Of a DNA stretch of 47,291 nucleotides, positions 35,535 to 43,722 are shown piece by piece; the first letter of the stretch is position 1, and each line of letters opens with the position of its first letter. The stretch comes from an uncultured bacterium (GTDB lineage Bacteria > Planctomycetota > UBA1135 > UBA2386): NCBI GenBank assembly GCA_937906475.1, contig CALCZA010000238.1:1-47291 (forward strand), written 5' to 3'. Made by a program: the position numbers and the translations under genes. The notes under the pieces were generated by a model. It saw nothing but the letters and a program-made list of their open reading frames with translations, searched no databases and was not told the origin of the DNA.

Positions 35535-36182
35535 ATGTCGAAGACGAGCACCCCAGTCGATGAGCGCCTGTTCGCCTACCTAGCCACCAAAACGATCCCG
35601 GAGGACGACTACCTGGCCGGCCTGCGCATCGCCGCGGCCAAGGCTGGACTGCCCGAAATCCACATCGCCCCGGAGCAAGCCGCCTACCTGCAACTGCAGT
35701 TGCGGGCCATCAATGCGATGAACGTGGTCGAAGTCGGCACGCTCGGGGGCTACTCGGCGATTGCGATGGCTCGCGGCATTCCGGCCGCCGGCCGCGTCGT
35801 CTCGCTCGAACTCGAACGCAGCCACGCTGAGTTTGCGCGCGAATGGGTCGCCAAGTCTGACCAGGCGGGCAAAATCGAAGTCCGCATCGGCGATGCCGCC
35901 AAGACCATGGCCGATCTTCCGGATGACTCAATCGACGCCGTATTTCTTGACGCAAACAAGTCGGGCTACGTCACATACATGAAGCACGCGCTGCGACTAT
36001 TACGTCCGGGCGGCATTTTGCTCGCCGACAACGTGCTCGCCGGTGGCCAAGTTGCAGATGGCGATGGCGAGACCGAAGTTGCGATCCGCGCGTTCCTCGA
36101 TGCCGCGATGGCTGCGCCCAACTTGCAGTCGGTCATCGTGCCGCTCGGCGACGGCCTCTTTTTCGGCGTGAAGAGCGACTGA
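35535..36182 (+). CDS. SAM-dependent O-methyltransferase (catechol/caffeoyl-CoA type)
   Basis: A 215-residue class I methyltransferase of the Methyltransf_3 family. The SAM-binding motif VVEVGTLGGYSAIAMA, the acidic strand SLELERSH, and the metal-binding VFLDANKSGY and LLADNVLAGG segments are intact. Members methylate catechol-like or acyl-CoA hydroxyls using Mg2+, and the substrate here is unknown. ATG at 35535 (MSKTSTP) is preferred to a start two codons upstream. It is divergent from pyrE with 102 bp between starts. Confidence 0.88.
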   Translation: MSKTSTPVDERLFAYLATKTIPEDDYLAGLRIAAAKAGLPEIHIAPEQAAYLQLQLRAINAMNVVEVGTLGGYSAIAMARGIPAAGRVVSLELERSHAEFAREWVAKSDQAGKIEVRIGDAAKTMADLPDDSIDAVFLDANKSGYVTYMKHALRLLRPGGILLADNVLAGGQVADGDGETEVAIRAFLDAAMAAPNLQSVIVPLGDGLFFGVKSD

Positions 36183-36277
36183 GGCGCCGCTTTGGGTTTC
36201 GACCCGATACGCGATCGCAACTAGACTGCCGAACGCTCCATTGAGCGCGTTTTTCCATCTCAACCCGCCCGCAAGCC

Positions 36278-37243
36278 TTGGCCCAATCCGCACGCGATCC
36301 GATCCTTCAGCCACAGGTCACACCGCTCCATAATAGACCGCCAAGACCACGCGCCATTGCCGAACGGTTGGTCGTGGCCAAAGACTTCGCCGAAGTCGAA
36401 GCGATGATCAGCATCGGCATCAACAGCGCACGCATCGTCGTTCTGCAAGAGCAGAACGAAACTGCCGCGATCGCATCCGCGGAAAAGCACGTAGCCGAAG
36501 GTCGTGGACCCGTGCCGACGCGCCCGCACAAGTCGCCGTGGCGCACGTTGGTCGTCATCCCGACCTACAACGAGAAGGGCAACGTCAAGCCGATCGTGCA
36601 AGCGGTGCACAACTACCTCGATTGTGATGTCCTGATCGTCGACGACGGTTCGCCCGACGGCACCGGTGAGATCGCCGACCGCATGGCGGCAACCGACTCG
36701 CGCATCCAAGTGATGCACCGTGAAGGCAAGCAAGGCCTAGGCACGGCCTACCTCGCCGGCTTCGCGTTCGCAATGAAACGGGACTACGAGCGCGTCTGTG
36801 AGATGGACGCCGACTTCAGCCACGCCCCGTGGGACCTGCCGCGCCTCGTCTACGCATCCGATGAGGCGCAACTCGTTATCGGTAGCCGCTACGTCAAGGG
36901 CGGTTGCACGGTCGGCTGGGGCTTCCGCCGCCGCATGCTGTCGCGCGGGGCCAACCTCTACACCCGCATGATGCTGAGTTCCGGCATCCGCGACAACACG
37001 GCCGGCTTCCGCTGCTTCCACACTGACGCGCTGCGCAAAATCGACCTCGAAGCCGTGCATGCACAGGGCTACGCATTCCAGATCGAGATGGCGTTCCGCA
37101 TGCGCCGCAAGGGCTTCCAAGTCCGCGAAGTCCCGATCCACTTCGTCGACCGCCGCGTCGGTCAGTCCAAGATGGACGGCGCCATCGCGCGCGAAGCCCT
37201 GATGCTAGTGCCCCGCCTGCGCGGCCGCGTCAAGCGCGGCTAA
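36278..37243 (+). CDS. Polyprenol-phosphate mannosyltransferase-like glycosyltransferase (GT2)
   Basis: A GT2 enzyme of the dolichol-phosphate mannosyltransferase type, which loads a sugar onto a polyprenyl phosphate. LVVIPTYNEKGN, VDDGSPDGTG, CEMDADFSH (the DxD metal site), GSRYVKGG and TAGFRCFH are hallmark motifs. The catalytic domain begins only at about residue 88, so there is an N-terminal extension of up to 87 residues without recognised homology. The start is uncertain: TTG at 36278 is the longest, TTG 36368, GTG 36374 or ATG 36404 are alternatives. There is no C-terminal membrane domain, as in the short DPM1-type enzymes. Confidence 0.87.
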   Translation: MAQSARDPILQPQVTPLHNRPPRPRAIAERLVVAKDFAEVEAMISIGINSARIVVLQEQNETAAIASAEKHVAEGRGPVPTRPHKSPWRTLVVIPTYNEKGNVKPIVQAVHNYLDCDVLIVDDGSPDGTGEIADRMAATDSRIQVMHREGKQGLGTAYLAGFAFAMKRDYERVCEMDADFSHAPWDLPRLVYASDEAQLVIGSRYVKGGCTVGWGFRRRMLSRGANLYTRMMLSSGIRDNTAGFRCFHTDALRKIDLEAVHAQGYAFQIEMAFRMRRKGFQVREVPIHFVDRRVGQSKMDGAIAREALMLVPRLRGRVKRG

Positions 37244-37257
37244 CGCAGGAAACTGCG
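37244..37257. terminator. Small hairpin with GAAA tetraloop between convergent genes
   Basis: CGCAG-GAAA-CTGCG directly abuts the stop codon of the glycosyltransferase gene and lies before the converging purF 3' end. The 5-bp stem with a GNRA loop is stable, but no T-run follows. Confidence 0.35.
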
Positions 37258-37287
37258 CCCAAACCGCTGATAGCTACCGATCCCCGG

Positions 37288-38745
37288 CTACTTGCAGCTT
37301 CCGGCGGCGACGCGGTCTTGCTCGATGTCGCCGAGCATTTCCTCGGTGATGTCGCCGGTCGGGTAGGTGCCTTCGAAGCAGGCCTTGCAGAACTTGAGGT
37401 CGGTCTTGCTCGATGCGCGCACGGCTTCCTCCATCTGCTCGACGGTCTGGTAGACCACGGCGTCGGCGCCGAGTTCCTTAGCGATCTCTTCGTCGGTACG
37501 GTCGCGGGCGATGAACTCGCGCTTGGTCGCCATGTCGATGCCGTAGAGGCACGGGTAGAGCAGCGGCGGCGAGTAGGAGGCGAAGTAGACCTTCGCAGCA
37601 CCCATGGCGCGTGCGATCTTGACCATGTGGCGGCTGGTGTTCCCGCGCACGATCGAGTCATCCATGATGATGACGGCCTTGCCTTCAAACTCCGCACGGA
37701 TCGGGTTGAGCTTGGCACGGATCGTGGCCTGGCGCGCCTTGTCGTTCGGCATGATGAACGTGCGGCCAACGTAGCGATTCTTGACGAAGCCTTCGCGGCA
37801 CGGCAAGCCGAGGCCTTCGGCCATCGTCTGCGCCGCAGTGCGGGCCGATTCAGGCACCGGGATCACGGCATCTGCCTTCAATCCGGTCTCCTTGAAGCGT
37901 GTCGCCATGCGGCGGCCCATCTCCATGCGCGCTTCGTGAACCGAGACGCCATCGAGGAAGGTGTCGGGCCGGGCGAAGTAGACGTATTCGAAAATGCACG
38001 GACGGTGCGGCGCCTTGCCAACCTGGCGGAACTGCGGCACGCGGTCCGCGCCGATCCAAAGCATCTCGCCGGCAGCGAGGTCGCGAACGATCTCGTATCC
38101 GGCGACGTCGAGCACCACGGACTCACTGGCGACCGCGTAGAAGGTGCCGTCCGGCGTCTCCTTCTTGCCGAAAATGCACGGCTTGATGCCAAAGGGATCG
38201 CGGAAGGCGTAGAGGCCTTCTTGGGTCACGCCACAGACCGAATAGGCGCCCTTAACCTTCTCAAACACCTCTTTAACGCCGGCCTCGACGTCGTCGATGT
38301 TGAGGCTGGCGGTCTTGCGACGCATCAGCGCGTCCGCAAACACATAAAGCACGACTTCCAGGTCGCAGTTGCTACCGAGTGTGATCTTGCGTTCGCCGAA
38401 ATAAGTGCGCTTCAGCTCGTGGAAGTTGGTGACGTTGCCGTTGTGCGCCATGACGACGCCCACCGGGTAGTCCAGCCAGAATGGCTGCACGTCGGTGTCT
38501 TCACCGAGGCCAACGGTCGGGTAGCGCACGTGGCCAACGGCCATATGCCCCTTCAATCGTTGCAGGTGCTTGTCCTGAAAGACCTCTCGGACAAGGCCAA
38601 GGCCCTTTTTGGCCTGAAACTTGTCTTTGAACGCAACCACGCCGGCAGCATCTTGCCCGCGGTGCTGGATGGCCACGAGGCCGTTGATGACGTCGTGGAT
38701 GACGTCGGATCCGGGAGGGCCGAAGATTGAGATGAAGCCGCACAT
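37288..38745 (-). CDS. purF: Amidophosphoribosyltransferase
   Basis: First committed step of purine biosynthesis: PRPP plus glutamine gives phosphoribosylamine. It is 485 residues. The start is fixed by biology: ATG at 38745 gives MCGFISIFG, in which Cys2 becomes the N-terminal glutaminase nucleophile after Met removal; an upstream start would block it. AIQHRGQDAAG, GHVRYPT and HNGNVTN complete the glutaminase domain, and VIIMDDSIVRGNTS is the PRPP loop. The start lies 32 bp from the divergent aminotransferase gene. Confidence 0.96.
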   Translation of the reverse strand: MCGFISIFGPPGSDVIHDVINGLVAIQHRGQDAAGVVAFKDKFQAKKGLGLVREVFQDKHLQRLKGHMAVGHVRYPTVGLGEDTDVQPFWLDYPVGVVMAHNGNVTNFHELKRTYFGERKITLGSNCDLEVVLYVFADALMRRKTASLNIDDVEAGVKEVFEKVKGAYSVCGVTQEGLYAFRDPFGIKPCIFGKKETPDGTFYAVASESVVLDVAGYEIVRDLAAGEMLWIGADRVPQFRQVGKAPHRPCIFEYVYFARPDTFLDGVSVHEARMEMGRRMATRFKETGLKADAVIPVPESARTAAQTMAEGLGLPCREGFVKNRYVGRTFIMPNDKARQATIRAKLNPIRAEFEGKAVIIMDDSIVRGNTSRHMVKIARAMGAAKVYFASYSPPLLYPCLYGIDMATKREFIARDRTDEEIAKELGADAVVYQTVEQMEEAVRASSKTDLKFCKACFEGTYPTGDITEEMLGDIEQDRVAAGSCK

Positions 38746-38777
38746 GAAGGCTCGGCAGCTTACCATTCTCGCGACAT
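38746..38777. promoter_or_regulatory. 32-bp divergent promoter region between purF and the aminotransferase gene
   Basis: The start codons of two divergent genes are separated by only 32 bp, too short for two complete non-overlapping promoters with leaders. Promoter elements must reach into one or both coding regions, or one transcript must be leaderless. No consensus -35/-10 pair is evident. Confidence 0.4.
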
Positions 38778-39689
38778 ATGGCGAACCTGTGCAACGTTGA
38801 TGGGCAGATCAGTTCTGAGGCTGACGCCCGTATCCCGGTGCTCGACCGCGGCTTCCTGTTCGGCGACTCAATCTATGAAGTCGTCAGAACTCACGATGGC
38901 GTGCCCCTGACGTGGTCCGAGCACTGGAATCGTCTGCAGGCCTCCGCAGCCTCGCTAGCCATGGAGCTGGATTTGAGCGAGATCGACGTCGCCCGCCGGG
39001 TCGCAGAAACCATGGCCCAGGCCGACCATGGCGACAGCTACGTGCGCATCATCGTGACCCGTGGCACCGGCGACGCCCCGAATATCGACGTGGCCTACGC
39101 CAACAGCCCGCCGCGCTGGGTCCTGATGGTCCGGCCGCTGCAGTTGGCCGTCGGCAAACCCGTTCATTTGGCGATGGTCGACCGGTTGCGCAACGACCGG
39201 CGCGCCCTCGACCCGGCAACCAAGAGCGGCAATTACCTCAACAACGTGCTCGGCCTGGCGGAAGCGAAGGCCAGCGGCGCTACCGACTGCATCATGCTTA
39301 ACCACGACGGCTCGGTGACCGAGGCGTCGACATCGAACCTGTTCGCGCGGATCGATGGCGTTTGGTGCACGCCGCCGCTCAATGCCGGGATCTTGGCCGG
39401 CATCACCCGCAGCATGCTGCTCGAGTTATTGCCGAAGGCTGGCGAACGGGTCGAGGAGCGACACCTCACCGGCAACGACCTCGCGTCGGCCGAGGAGATC
39501 TTCCTCTCGAGCACGCTGCGCGACATCGGACCGGTCACCCATCTAAATGGACGCGCGCTACATCCAAATCAACCCAATGGCGTTGGCGGCGAATCCACCA
39601 CGCGCCTGATTCCAGCGTTTGGCGAGTTCATCGAACGTCGCCTAGCCGAGCGCGACGGGCCGTATTGGCGCAACCTGCTTGGCCAATAA
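38778..39689 (+). CDS. Class IV aminotransferase (branched-chain or D-amino acid type)
   Basis: A 303-residue fold-type IV PLP enzyme. VLDRGFLFGDSIYEVVRT is the family N-terminal motif, the PLP lysine is in ATKSGNYLNN (K149), and VTEASTSNLFARI plus GITRSMLLEL line the active site. It may be a branched-chain aminotransferase, a D-amino acid aminotransferase or an aminodeoxychorismate lyase. The aro genes elsewhere in the window do not settle this. It converges on the AT-hook-like gene with a 10-bp gap. Confidence 0.88.
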   Translation: MANLCNVDGQISSEADARIPVLDRGFLFGDSIYEVVRTHDGVPLTWSEHWNRLQASAASLAMELDLSEIDVARRVAETMAQADHGDSYVRIIVTRGTGDAPNIDVAYANSPPRWVLMVRPLQLAVGKPVHLAMVDRLRNDRRALDPATKSGNYLNNVLGLAEAKASGATDCIMLNHDGSVTEASTSNLFARIDGVWCTPPLNAGILAGITRSMLLELLPKAGERVEERHLTGNDLASAEEIFLSSTLRDIGPVTHLNGRALHPNQPNGVGGESTTRLIPAFGEFIERRLAERDGPYWRNLLGQ

Positions 39690-39699
39690 TAGTTCGGCG

Positions 39700-40011
39700 C
39701 TAACCGTTGCTGTAGACCAAGTAGTTGACGGGGCGCTGAATGCGTTCGAGAGCCTTATGGTAGCGGGCCTTCTCAAGCTCCCCGCTCCTCACGATCGCAA
39801 TGATGCTCTTGAGCGTGCTGTCGAGAACTGGAGACGCATTCTTGCGCGGCCGACCGGGACAGCGCTTGGCTTGCTTGATGATGCCAAGCATTGCCTGGGC
39901 TCGCCCGAACATGACAGGGAACACCTTCAATTTCTTCGCCGCGGCAGCGGCAGCGATGTCCTTGTCGCTCGCTGGCTTGTTCTTGTTCAACGAGGCAATG
40001 GCGACACTCAC
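39700..40011 (-). CDS. Small basic AT-hook-like protein
   Basis: A 103-residue helical, lysine-rich protein with no family I recognise. It holds an AT-hook-like core, CPGRPRK, near residue 58, an Ala run (DIAAAAAAKKL) and a C-terminal half that could form helices (STLKSIIAIVRSGELEKARYHKALERI). GTG at 40011 overlaps the preceding stop as GTGA, exactly like the other junctions in this operon, and is therefore preferred to GTG at 40029. DNA binding is an inference from the GRPRK core alone. Confidence 0.55.
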   Translation of the reverse strand: MSVAIASLNKNKPASDKDIAAAAAAKKLKVFPVMFGRAQAMLGIIKQAKRCPGRPRKNASPVLDSTLKSIIAIVRSGELEKARYHKALERIQRPVNYLVYSNG

Positions 40012-41867
40012 TGCCTTTCCGCAGTCCACGACTCGCCAGGCGCGATTACTACTGACTTGTGCGGGAGCAGCGATCGCTGCAACTGGTGAATGTTACCAAG
40101 CGTGACGCGAGCGACCTTTGCATCGTTCGAAGCCAGGAAAGCATCGTCGAACAAGATCACGCCTGGCTTGACCTTGTTGGCGATCGCGACGATCTCGATA
40201 TTTCGAGACGACGCGATCATGACGCCGACCGACTTCTCTTCGACGTCTTCCGCCTTCAGCGTCGGACCGACGATCATCACCGACGGACAGCCAATCGTCT
40301 CGATACGGTAGCTGAGGTCGTAAGGAACCGAACCGTCCGCCGACTTGCGACCGAGAGAGTGCACGGTCGTGCCAGTCTTGTTCGGTGACGTCGCTGGCTC
40401 GGTGGCATAGCCCTTACCCGGCACAACCAGCGGCATCTTCTCCATCGCCACGACCGGCAGGTGGAACACAATGTGCGCATACACCGGCCGCACCGGCTTG
40501 GCGGTGAACATGCGCAGTAGCAACTGGTCGTTGCGACGCACCATCGTCAACGGTTGCGTCAACAGACACATCTCGGCACCACCCCACAGCCACTCCGCCA
40601 CGTCGTTGCCGGCGGCGTCAATCAAGTAGCTCTTCGTAGCCGAACGCACCAGCCAACCACCCATCGGCAACCGGAACAAACGCACCGCCCCCGGCATCAC
40701 AACATCAGCGGCCTGCTTAGAGACCGCCTGCATGCGCAAACGCCACCAGTAGGGCAAACCGCGTCCCATCAAGCCGGCAACCTCACGGTTCATGCGGCGA
40801 TGGATGCGGTGAAAAAGTTCGAGGTTGTCGACGCGAGGAAAACGCGCGAGGTGCTCGTCCAGTTCTTCGAGCACCTTCAACCGCTTCATGCCGCCGGTCT
40901 CCGCAGGCGTCAACGTGCCGTCGTAGGTGATGGCTTCATTCTGAATCAGCCGCGCGCTCATTTCGCGCCAGTAGTCGATCGGCTTAGCAGGCGGCTCCGC
41001 AGTGCCCGGTTTGGCGGGGAACTCCGGCATCACGCCACGCATCGGCGAGTTATCGCCAACCAGCATGAGCGTGCCCAGCAAGCCAGGATCGACCACCGGG
41101 CCATGGCCAAACGTCCAGCCCATCCGGGTCTGCGGCATGGCGTCGGTCGACTCATCAAAGTCATTGAGCACCATCTGCATGTCGACACACAGGCTCACAT
41201 ACGGCTGCTTGCCAGGCGGCAAGATCTCGGACCACGGGATCAGCGCCTCGTAGGTCGTAATGCCGTGCTCCTTGTCGTGCAGCACAACCATTCGCGCCGG
41301 ATCAGGCAACACGCGAGCGGTCCCGCGCAGGCGATCCCACTGCACGACTTCGCGCCCTTTCTCGTCGGCGAGCCAGAACTCGCGATCGTCGCGGCGGCCC
41401 GGGTCGGGACCATTCGACCGCGTATTGCGATCGGGATCGAACGACAACACCAGCGAGTCCGCCGCCGGAATCTCCGTCAGTAACAACGTATTGACATCGA
41501 GCGCACGGTGCCATTCGTCTTGCGCCGTGCACGAGATGTAGAGGCCTTCTTCGCCCCACATCATGAACACCAACGCACTCAGATCCTTGAGCCCACGCCA
41601 TGCGCCATGACCGGTGCCCGATAGCTGGCTGCGGTCGTTCAACTGCATCGCCGGCAATTTGGGCCAGTCGACCAAAGATCCATCGATCTTGATCTCGCTC
41701 TTGCCAACCGGCAACACAACCGCCTGCGGCAACCGCATCGTGTTTGGCGTCTTCGGCTTGGCCTGGGGCTTATTGGTATTAGGCCTGCCTTGCGACACCA
41801 CGGGCGCCACCAACGAAGTGATAGCCGCAACGACAACGAGCAAACTCGACCGGCGCAAATTGATCAT
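40008..41867 (-). CDS. Secreted protein with CBM9/DOMON-like domain and possible degenerate MBL-like domain
   Basis: A 619-residue exported protein. ATG at 41867 begins a signal peptide (MINLRRSSLLVVVAAITSLVAPVVSQG) and overlaps the upstream stop as ATGA. Residues about 45-270 resemble a CBM9/DOMON-like sugar- or haem-binding sandwich: IKIDGSLVDWPKLPAM, EEGLYISCTAQD, DSLVLSFDPDRN, TYEALIPWSEI. The C-terminal 220 residues (GGWLVRSATKSYLIDAAG, LLTQPLTMVRRNDQLLLRM, KPGVILFDD) have the rhythm of a metallo-beta-lactamase fold but lack the HxHxDH ligands. Its stop overlaps the next gene as GTGA. Function unknown. Confidence 0.65.
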   Translation of the reverse strand: MINLRRSSLLVVVAAITSLVAPVVSQGRPNTNKPQAKPKTPNTMRLPQAVVLPVGKSEIKIDGSLVDWPKLPAMQLNDRSQLSGTGHGAWRGLKDLSALVFMMWGEEGLYISCTAQDEWHRALDVNTLLLTEIPAADSLVLSFDPDRNTRSNGPDPGRRDDREFWLADEKGREVVQWDRLRGTARVLPDPARMVVLHDKEHGITTYEALIPWSEILPPGKQPYVSLCVDMQMVLNDFDESTDAMPQTRMGWTFGHGPVVDPGLLGTLMLVGDNSPMRGVMPEFPAKPGTAEPPAKPIDYWREMSARLIQNEAITYDGTLTPAETGGMKRLKVLEELDEHLARFPRVDNLELFHRIHRRMNREVAGLMGRGLPYWWRLRMQAVSKQAADVVMPGAVRLFRLPMGGWLVRSATKSYLIDAAGNDVAEWLWGGAEMCLLTQPLTMVRRNDQLLLRMFTAKPVRPVYAHIVFHLPVVAMEKMPLVVPGKGYATEPATSPNKTGTTVHSLGRKSADGSVPYDLSYRIETIGCPSVMIVGPTLKAEDVEEKSVGVMIASSRNIEIVAIANKVKPGVILFDDAFLASNDAKVARVTLGNIHQLQRSLLPHKSVVIAPGESWTAERQ

Positions 41868-42439
41868 GAATCCTGGATCCGACGAAGACTGAGATAGTTG
41901 ATTACGGCGTGTGCGGTCGTTGAGCCAAGCAGGCCAAAGCCGAGATGCACGATCAGGCCGAGCACCATTGCGTGGACAAACGTGAAGACCAGCCACCGCC
42001 AGCCTCCGACACTGCTATTAAGCAAGACGTAGACGGCAACAGAACCAAACAGACCAAACAGGTCCTGCACGGCCAACCGGAAGAACAACTCCTCGGCGAT
42101 AGCAGATATCAGTACGAACGAGATCGCAACGCCGTCACTGGCTCGGGCAAACAACCGGTGCGCTGCCGAGGCGACGTCCTTGAGGCTCTCGAAGCGCTTA
42201 ATTGCCTGGCAAAGAATCCATGCGCCAATCAGGCCAACGCCAAGGCCAACGCCCGAGGATGCCAGTGGCCCGTATTCGCCGATCGCCTGCTCGCTCAAGG
42301 CATCTGTGCGATCTCGCGCCCACAGCCACAACAAAGCCGCGGCGCTCATCGCGCCGTAGACAACTGTGCCGGTCGCCAGCACGAGGCCGGGATCGGATCC
42401 GCCTTCGCCTTCTGGTTCTTGCTTGTCTGGTTCAATCAT
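41864..42439 (-). CDS. CPBP/CAAX-type intramembrane protease homologue
   Basis: A 191-residue membrane protein with an acidic N-terminal 15 residues and five or six hydrophobic segments. It carries the CPBP (Abi/CAAX protease 2) motifs: EELFFR in SAIAEELFFRLAVQ, FVHAMVLG, and a final HAVINYL. Relatives are glutamate-type intramembrane proteases or accessory factors that mature exported peptides or modulate membrane regulators. ATG at 42439 overlaps the lepB stop as ATGA; the longer upstream frame is the reverse of lepB coding and is rejected. Confidence 0.8.
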   Translation of the reverse strand: MIEPDKQEPEGEGGSDPGLVLATGTVVYGAMSAAALLWLWARDRTDALSEQAIGEYGPLASSGVGLGVGLIGAWILCQAIKRFESLKDVASAAHRLFARASDGVAISFVLISAIAEELFFRLAVQDLFGLFGSVAVYVLLNSSVGGWRWLVFTFVHAMVLGLIVHLGFGLLGSTTAHAVINYLSLRRIQDS

Positions 42440-43689
42440 GGGCGCAACCGGCGCGCGCGCGCTGGTGGGCCGAGAACGTAAGTCGGAATGCCGAGGAAAC
42501 CAGCGGTTGGCTGAGCGCCAAAGCCACGGCTGTCGGTGCTGTTGAAGCAATTATCACCGAGCAAGAACCAGTGCCCCGGCGCGACGTGCACTGGCCACTT
42601 GGGTTCGCCCACGTTGAGTTGATGGTTGCCGCGCGTGGCGAAGATATCGCGGAAGACCCGCAGCGAGCGAATCGATGCAGCGGTTTCGCCGACCACTCCA
42701 ACGTGCAGCCAGGTTCGCGGCAGCGGCGAAGTTGCCTTACCGGGACTGACGAGCGGCAAGGTGTAGGCCTCGTCGAGCATGACGAAGTCGCGCCCGTCGA
42801 GCCGGCCGAACGTCAGCTTGCCTTGCCATTTGCCAGACAACACGTTGGCGACATCGTGAACTGAGGTGCCGTTCAACCAAACCGAGACAGTGTTGCCGCG
42901 AGCATTCCAAACGAACGTCGTCGTGAAGTCCGTGCTGTCGATCGAGCACAGCACGATCTCCGGACGGTCACCGAATTCCATCTCGATGCCGCAATCGACA
43001 ACAGACGTGCTGTCGCCCGTTTCGCTACGCGCACCAGTGAGGTCGACAAACGTCGCATTAACAGGTTGGTTGGTGCCGATCACACCGGGTGGCAGAACCC
43101 CGTCGTCAAGGTTTCGGTGCCGCGCCTCATGCGCACGAACACGAAACGCTGAGCGAACGTTGGCGAGCTTCGCGGCGCACGGCGACAACTGCCAAGGCCC
43201 AACCTCTGGGACGATCAGACCCGGTTCCGTCACCGCGTGCATGTTCAAGACGGCGCGCGCCGGGCCACTGCCACCAGCCAAGCCCCACGTCACGCTGCGC
43301 GACATCGCCTCGCTCGGGTCCTTCACTTCGCGCTGCAGGTGCTGGCGGCTATCACCGAGATAGATGTCACCATTGATGATGTTGATCCACGACTTGCCCT
43401 TCTCGTCGCCGCGACACGCGACGCGCTTGACCAACTGGTGGGCGGTGCGAATCGGGTGCCGCACTACAACTGAGTCGCCGCGACGAACCGCGTCTTTGCT
43501 AACGAACTTGTCGACGAACACAACGTCGCCAACGACAGGATCGCCGTAAAGGAACGGCTGCATGCTGTCGGACGGCACGAGATAGCGATCGCCATACCAC
43601 TTCCGCAGCCCTTGCACGGTGAGCACCGCGATGGCCGCAACGATCAGAGCATCTCTGAGCATTACTAGGCTGGAAGGCGGTTTGAACAT
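42436..43689 (-). CDS. lepB: Signal peptidase I with large insertion
   Basis: A 417-residue type I signal peptidase. One N-terminal membrane helix (ALIVAAIAVLTVQG) precedes the catalytic Ser in VPSDSMQP (S42) and the general-base Lys in LVKRVAC (K88); box E, GHWFLLGDNCFNSTDSRGFG, comes only near residue 380. Between about 120 and 375 lies an insertion of roughly 250 residues with Ig or jelly-roll-like strands (IEMEFGDRPEIVLC, KLTFGRLDGRDFVMLDEAY). Typical enzymes are 170-320 residues. ATG at 43689 is used, and ATG at the tenth codon is possible. lysC ends 33 bp upstream. Confidence 0.9.
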   Translation of the reverse strand: MFKPPSSLVMLRDALIVAAIAVLTVQGLRKWYGDRYLVPSDSMQPFLYGDPVVGDVVFVDKFVSKDAVRRGDSVVVRHPIRTAHQLVKRVACRGDEKGKSWINIINGDIYLGDSRQHLQREVKDPSEAMSRSVTWGLAGGSGPARAVLNMHAVTEPGLIVPEVGPWQLSPCAAKLANVRSAFRVRAHEARHRNLDDGVLPPGVIGTNQPVNATFVDLTGARSETGDSTSVVDCGIEMEFGDRPEIVLCSIDSTDFTTTFVWNARGNTVSVWLNGTSVHDVANVLSGKWQGKLTFGRLDGRDFVMLDEAYTLPLVSPGKATSPLPRTWLHVGVVGETAASIRSLRVFRDIFATRGNHQLNVGEPKWPVHVAPGHWFLLGDNCFNSTDSRGFGAQPTAGFLGIPTYVLGPPARARRLRP

Positions 43690-43722
43690 GCTGGGTGAGG
43701 AACGGGAACGGACTCTGACCGA

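Noticed and set aside
37318..38730. A 470-codon open frame on the plus strand
   Set aside because: It is the reverse of purF, whose catalytic motifs are unambiguous.
40554..41483. A 309-codon His/Arg/Gln-rich open frame on the plus strand
   Set aside because: The composition is that of a reversed coding strand, and the opposite frame has a signal peptide and coupled starts.
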